A DNA stretch of 9,548 nucleotides from Thermodesulfovibrionia bacterium (GTDB taxonomy: Bacteria > Nitrospirota > Thermodesulfovibrionia > UBA6902): assembly GCA_947258735.1 (NCBI GenBank), contig CAMYJJ010000107.1, positions 1 to 9,548 of the forward strand, written 5' to 3'. A program made the translations under genes and the position numbers. The notes under the pieces were generated by a model. The model was not told the DNA's origin and ran no database searches. It saw only the letters and a program-made list of their open reading frames with translations. Of the stretch, positions 6,020 through 9,548 are shown in pieces (the stretch's first letter is position 1; the number at the start of each line of letters is the position of its first letter).

Positions 6020-6832
6020 TTATCCATAGCGACCGGTAATATAATCCTGGGTCAACTTATGCTCGGGATTAACAAATATTTTACTGGTATCTCCCACCTC
6101 GATGAGACTGCCAAGGTGAAAGAATGCCGTACGCTGAGATACCCGGGCAGCCTGCTGCATCGAATGGGTCACAATAATGATCGTATAATTCTGCCTGAGT
6201 TCATCGATCAGCTCTTCTATCTTGGCCGTTGCAATCGGATCAAGGGCTGAGCAGGGTTCATCCATCAGTATGAGTTCGGGCTGTACAGAAATGGCACGCG
6301 CTATACATAGTCTCTGCTGCTGCCCTCCTGACAGGCTTGTCCCGGGGTGTTCCAGCTGGTCCTTGACCTCATTAAAGAGCCCTGCCTTTTGAAGGCTGGT
6401 AATCACGATGTCGTCCAGTTCCGCCTTGTTTCTGGCAAGACCATGAATGCGCGGCCCATACGCAACGTTCTGATATATGGACTTGGGAAATGGATTGGGT
6501 TTCTGAAACACCATGCCGATGCGGGCCCTGAGAAGAACGGGATCAACCTTTTTATCATAAATGTTTTCATTGTCTATAATTATTTCACCGCTGACTGTAC
6601 AGCCCTTGATTGTGTCATTCATACGGTTGAAGCAGCGGAGAAAGGTTGATTTGCCGCATCCTGATGGGCCGATAAAGGCTGTCACTTCCCTGTCTGCAAT
6701 ATCAACGTTCAGGTCATTAATGGCCTGTTTGGTTCCGTAGTGGACGTTTACATCCCTGCAGGAGATCTTTACGTTCTTTTGAAGAATGGGCGACCCGACT
6801 GTTTTAAAAGACTCTTCTCCAGCTCTTACCAT
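6020..6832 (-). CDS. pstB: Phosphate ABC transporter ATP-binding protein PstB
   Basis: The 270-residue ATPase has every ABC motif intact: Walker [10 protein letters not shown] (55-63), Q-loop VFQKPNPFP (108-116), signature LSGGQQQRL (167-175), Walker B LILMDEP (187-193) with Asp191-Glu192, D-loop SALD (195-198) and switch His in VTHSM (221-225). QKPNPFP and the [10 protein letters not shown] helix (64-73) are PstB hallmarks. It powers phosphate import by the PstC/PstA channel at the cytoplasmic face of the inner membrane. The first roughly 15 residues exceed the usual PstB N-terminus (E. coli 257 residues). The ATG at 6832 lies seven bases after the pstA stop; no strong Shine-Dalgarno separates them, so coupling to pstA translation is likely. 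It ends the visible pst operon. Confidence 0.97.
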   Translation of the reverse strand: MVRAGEESFKTVGSPILQKNVKISCRDVNVHYGTKQAINDLNVDIADREVTAFIGPSGCGKSTFLRCFNRMNDTIKGCTVSGEIIIDNENIYDKKVDPVLLRARIGMVFQKPNPFPKSIYQNVAYGPRIHGLARNKAELDDIVITSLQKAGLFNEVKDQLEHPGTSLSGGQQQRLCIARAISVQPELILMDEPCSALDPIATAKIEELIDELRQNYTIIIVTHSMQQAARVSQRTAFFHLGSLIEVGDTSKIFVNPEHKLTQDYITGRYG

Positions 6833-6839
6833 AAAGGAT

Positions 6840-8144
6840 TTACCATCTCTTCTCGAATTTCTTCCTTAAGACAACGGCAACTGCGTTCATTAACAGGAGA
6901 AACGCAAGCAGCATAATGATTGCTGCTGACGTTCTCTCCACAAAAGCGCGCTCAGGAGTGTCTGCCCATAGATAAATCTGTACGGGGAGTACCGTTGCTT
7001 TATCCAATATACCGGTCGGTATGTCGACAATGAATGCTACCATACCTATCATTAAAAGTGGCGCTGTCTCACCAAGGGCCCTTGCCATCCCGATAATGGT
7101 ACCGGTCAGCATGCCGGGCATGGCAAGAGGCAATACGTGGTGAGTAACAGACTGCATTTTAGAGGCGCCGACACCAAGAGCTCCCTCTCTGATCGAAGGC
7201 GGCACAGATTTTAAAGATGCACGGGATGCAATAATAATCGTCGGCAAAGTCATAAGCGCAAGGACAAGGCCGCCTACAATGGGTGCAGAACGCGGCAGCC
7301 CGAAGAAATTGAGATACACAGCCAGCCCGAGCAGACCAAATACAATCGAGGGCACTGCAGCAAGATTGTTAATATTCACCTCAATAATATCAGTCCATAT
7401 ATTTTGAGGGGCAAACTCTTCGAGATAGACAGCGGTCGCAACGCCAAGCGGAAATGAGAGCAGCAGGGTAACGAACATTGTATACAGGGATCCCACAACA
7501 GCACCCCGGATTCCTGCCAGTTCCGGTTCACGCGAGTCCCCGTTTGTAAAAAGCGCCCTGTTAAACCTCTCCTCAAGTGCGTTATGTTCTATCAGGCTGT
7601 TGATCCAGTCAAGTTTATTCGGCTTGATACGGCCTGATCCCTCTTTGCCGGCCCTGATGTGTCCCTTCATCAGCATATCAACATCATCATCAGCAGGCAC
7701 CCAGACATTCTGTGTGGTCCCAATTATTGCAGGTTCAGCCAGCACCATGTCCCTCAATTGATATGCAGCCCCTGAACTTACCAGTGAGTAGAGGTCCCGT
7801 TTCTCACGCCTTTTTTTTACATCAGGGAACATCTGCCTCAGACTCTTCTTTACAAGCCCGCCATAATCTCCCTGAGAAAGGACGTCCGGATCACCTGTCT
7901 GTTCAGGATCAATCATGTCAGCATCAAAGGTAATTTCAACCCTGACAAATGTCTGTTTAAATGCTGTGTAGCCCTTGCCGGTAATCGATACAAACAGTAT
8001 GGCCAGCATGGCCATAGCAGTCAGAATGGCAGTCATTCCAAAAATACTGAAGAGCCTTTCCTTAAGATAGCGTTTTTTAAGGCCGTCCTTTATCAGCTTC
8101 AGTCGTGCACTTGACTCTTTATTTCGTAAATCCGTCCTATTCAT
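6840..8144 (-). CDS. pstA: Phosphate ABC transporter permease PstA with extended periplasmic N-terminal domain
   Basis: At 434 residues this is longer than E. coli PstA (296). A basic N-terminus (to about 30) leads into a first membrane helix (33-54), followed by a soluble, charged region of about 155 residues (56-210) that should face the periplasm, matching the DUF3333-type N-terminal extension known from some PstA proteins. The binding-protein-dependent permease core follows, with helices near 212-240, 258-280, 288-308, 345-375 and 405-427. The EAA loop [27 protein letters not shown] (319-345) contacts PstB. With PstC it forms the phosphate channel. AGGGAG lies four bases before the ATG as ribosome binding site. 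The start overlaps the end of pstC by eight bases, showing one operon. Confidence 0.95.
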   Translation of the reverse strand: MNRTDLRNKESSARLKLIKDGLKKRYLKERLFSIFGMTAILTAMAMLAILFVSITGKGYTAFKQTFVRVEITFDADMIDPEQTGDPDVLSQGDYGGLVKKSLRQMFPDVKKRREKRDLYSLVSSGAAYQLRDMVLAEPAIIGTTQNVWVPADDDVDMLMKGHIRAGKEGSGRIKPNKLDWINSLIEHNALEERFNRALFTNGDSREPELAGIRGAVVGSLYTMFVTLLLSFPLGVATAVYLEEFAPQNIWTDIIEVNINNLAAVPSIVFGLLGLAVYLNFFGLPRSAPIVGGLVLALMTLPTIIIASRASLKSVPPSIREGALGVGASKMQSVTHHVLPLAMPGMLTGTIIGMARALGETAPLLMIGMVAFIVDIPTGILDKATVLPVQIYLWADTPERAFVERTSAAIIMLLAFLLLMNAVAVVLRKKFEKRW

Positions 8145-9519
8145 ACTGCTCCCTGTACTTTCTCACAACATACAACGCCACAATATTCAACATAAGGGTC
8201 ATGACAAATAACACCAGACCCAGTGCAAAGGCCGCAAGCGTCTTGGGGCTGTCAAACTCCTGGTCACCGATCAGGAGCGTTACGATCTGGACAGTAAAGG
8301 TGGTCACTGCCTGAAGGGGGTTGGCCGTCAGGTTTGCTGTCAGTCCCGCGGCCATGACAACAATCATTGTTTCTCCGATTGCACGGGAGACGGCCAGCAG
8401 TATACTGCCCACGATTCCGGGTAATGCCGCAGGCAGAACCACTCTGATTATTGTCTCCGACTGTGTGGCGCCAATACCGAGGGAGGCATCTCTGAGGCTC
8501 TGGGGTACAGCATTGATAACATCATCGGACAATGATGATACAAAGGGAATTATCATGATCCCCATCACCAGGCCTGCAGCAAGCGCGCTCTCTGATGAAA
8601 CATCAAATCCAATGTCATTGCCAAGCTCCCTGATAAAGGGGGCAACTGTCAGGGCAGCAAAGAAACCATATACAACCGTAGGAATCCCTGCGAGTATTTC
8701 CAGTATGGGTTTAGCAACGGTTCTTACTTTTTCGGCTGCATACTCTGACATGTAAATCGCCGACATAAGACCAACAGGAACTGCAACGAACATGGCTATG
8801 GCTGAGATCATCAGCGTTCCCGATAGAAGGGGGATCATGCCAAAAGAGCCGGCTGCCCCCACCTGGTCCTCACGGATCGCCATCTGGGGACTCCAGTGCA
8901 GTCCGAATATAAAATCAGTAACAGCTACCTGTTTAAAAAAGCGCATGGCCTCAAACAGCACTGACAATACAATTCCGATGGTAGTAAAGATAGCAATCGT
9001 GGAGCACAAAATCATCAGTATCCTGATGGTCCGTTCTACGATGACCCTGGCGCGCAGGTCAGGCTTTATAAATCGGGAACTTATCACCAAACCTGCAAGA
9101 CATACGGATAAGAGAACAGTAAAGAGAGCCGCAAAACCCGTGCTTTTCAGTCTGTTATAGTGATCAGCCGCATCAAGGATGGACTGATCAGCCTGCTCGT
9201 TAAAAAAGGAGCCATGTGCACTATTAAGAATGTCATTTACGACCAGAGACAGGCGTTCCTCTGGCAGCGATTGAAGATCCTGGGGAAGGTCAGAAATCAC
9301 CAGGGACGTAATCACTGATGACTGAAAGGCCAGCCATACGAGAAGGACCAGAATTGCCGGGAGTCCGCACCAGAATGAAACATAGAGACCGTAATATGAT
9401 GGAAGAGAATGCAGGGTCCTTATATTACCGTTAACAGATGTATCAGCCCTCTTTTTACCGAGAACGTATCCGTACAGGGCGAGGAGAAGTATAACCGAAA
9501 GCAGCACGATGTTTTTCAT
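8137..9519 (-). CDS. pstC: Phosphate ABC transporter permease PstC with extended N-terminal domain
   Basis: At 460 residues this exceeds E. coli PstC (319). The extra N-terminal part has a helix at 3-20, the LHSLPSYYGLYVSFWCGLPA stretch (36-55) entering a second helix (about 45-66), a soluble segment (70-125) and a third helix (127-147). This resembles the DUF3708-type extension seen on long PstC proteins. The permease core follows, with helices near 166-190, 228-257, 270-293, 312-330, 365-392 and 426-452. It includes WSPQ (209-212), GSFGMIPLLSGTLMISAIA (224-242), and the EAA loop RDASLGIGATQSETIIRVVLPAALPGI (343-369). The ATG at 9519 has only a weak GAGCGG upstream but may be coupled to an upstream gene through a TAATG junction. 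It is the first pst gene visible; pstS is not in the window. Confidence 0.95.
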   Translation of the reverse strand: MKNIVLLSVILLLALYGYVLGKKRADTSVNGNIRTLHSLPSYYGLYVSFWCGLPAILVLLVWLAFQSSVITSLVISDLPQDLQSLPEERLSLVVNDILNSAHGSFFNEQADQSILDAADHYNRLKSTGFAALFTVLLSVCLAGLVISSRFIKPDLRARVIVERTIRILMILCSTIAIFTTIGIVLSVLFEAMRFFKQVAVTDFIFGLHWSPQMAIREDQVGAAGSFGMIPLLSGTLMISAIAMFVAVPVGLMSAIYMSEYAAEKVRTVAKPILEILAGIPTVVYGFFAALTVAPFIRELGNDIGFDVSSESALAAGLVMGIMIIPFVSSLSDDVINAVPQSLRDASLGIGATQSETIIRVVLPAALPGIVGSILLAVSRAIGETMIVVMAAGLTANLTANPLQAVTTFTVQIVTLLIGDQEFDSPKTLAAFALGLVLFVMTLMLNIVALYVVRKYREQYE

Positions 9520-9548
9520 TATGTGTACCGCTCAAGCATGCGAATTGG
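9519..9548 (-). CDS. Possible C-terminal tail of an upstream gene (fragment)
   Basis: The minus-strand frame entering from the right edge reads nine codons (PIRMLERYT) and ends in TAA at 9521-9519, sharing one base with the pstC ATG (TAATG). One-base stop/start overlaps of this kind are typical of coupled operon genes, and pstC itself has no good Shine-Dalgarno. Nine residues do not identify a product; a phosphate-binding PstS or a PhoR-type kinase would be expected by context only. One other frame is also open over this short stretch, so the call is tentative. Confidence 0.35.
   Translation of the reverse strand, partial: PIRMLERYT

Noticed and set aside
8321..9160. Long plus-strand open frames opposite pstC
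   Set aside because: They mirror the permease gene, and their translations lack any recognisable motif; pstC in the other strand is certain.
1..9548. CRISPR array, toxin-antitoxin pair, defence system or phage genes
   Set aside because: No regularly spaced repeats or matching protein families were found; nearly all sequence is accounted for by housekeeping and phosphate-transport genes.

Overview
This window reads as ordinary chromosomal DNA from a Gram-negative bacterium. It has a BamD-type outer-membrane-assembly lipoprotein, a second lipoprotein, dense short-spaced genes and moderate base composition (judged by eye, not computed). The siroheme gene next to a BamD-like gene, and phosphate permeases with long N-terminal extensions, would fit a Nitrospirota or Desulfobacterota-like lineage. 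That placement is an inference from gene style, not a demonstrated assignment.

Left part (1-3457). A multi-spanning membrane protein of unknown function runs off the left edge on the minus strand. A tRNA-Val(UAC) gene follows, also on the minus strand, with a clear intrinsic terminator. Diverging from it on the plus strand are a bamD-like lipoprotein gene and a precorrin-2 dehydrogenase/sirohydrochlorin ferrochelatase-type gene, joined by a GTGA stop/start overlap. A small minus-strand DUF3568-type lipoprotein gene converges on the siroheme gene, with a hairpin across both stop codons. A plus-strand tsaC (t6A37 tRNA modification) ends this part.

Right part (3468-9548). This is a phosphate-uptake block entirely on the minus strand. 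In transcription order it is a possible tail of an unknown upstream gene, pstC, pstA, pstB, a 206-bp spacer holding a decayed inverted-repeat element, phoU, a DUF47 gene (PhoU-like Pit accessory protein) and pit. PstC, PstA and PstB form the membrane and ATPase part of the high-affinity phosphate ABC transporter. No PstS gene lies in the window; it may be upstream beyond the right edge. PhoU normally links Pst activity to phosphate signalling. DUF47-Pit forms a second, low-affinity, ion-coupled phosphate route. Sigma70-like promoter candidates precede phoU and the DUF47-pit pair, so the block is probably at least three transcription units.

I found no CRISPR array, insertion sequence, phage gene, defence system or clearly new biological system. 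The observations most worth a second look are an Asn in place of the catalytic Asp in the siroheme gene, exactly within a perfect 9-bp tandem repeat, and the inverted-repeat relic between pstB and phoU.
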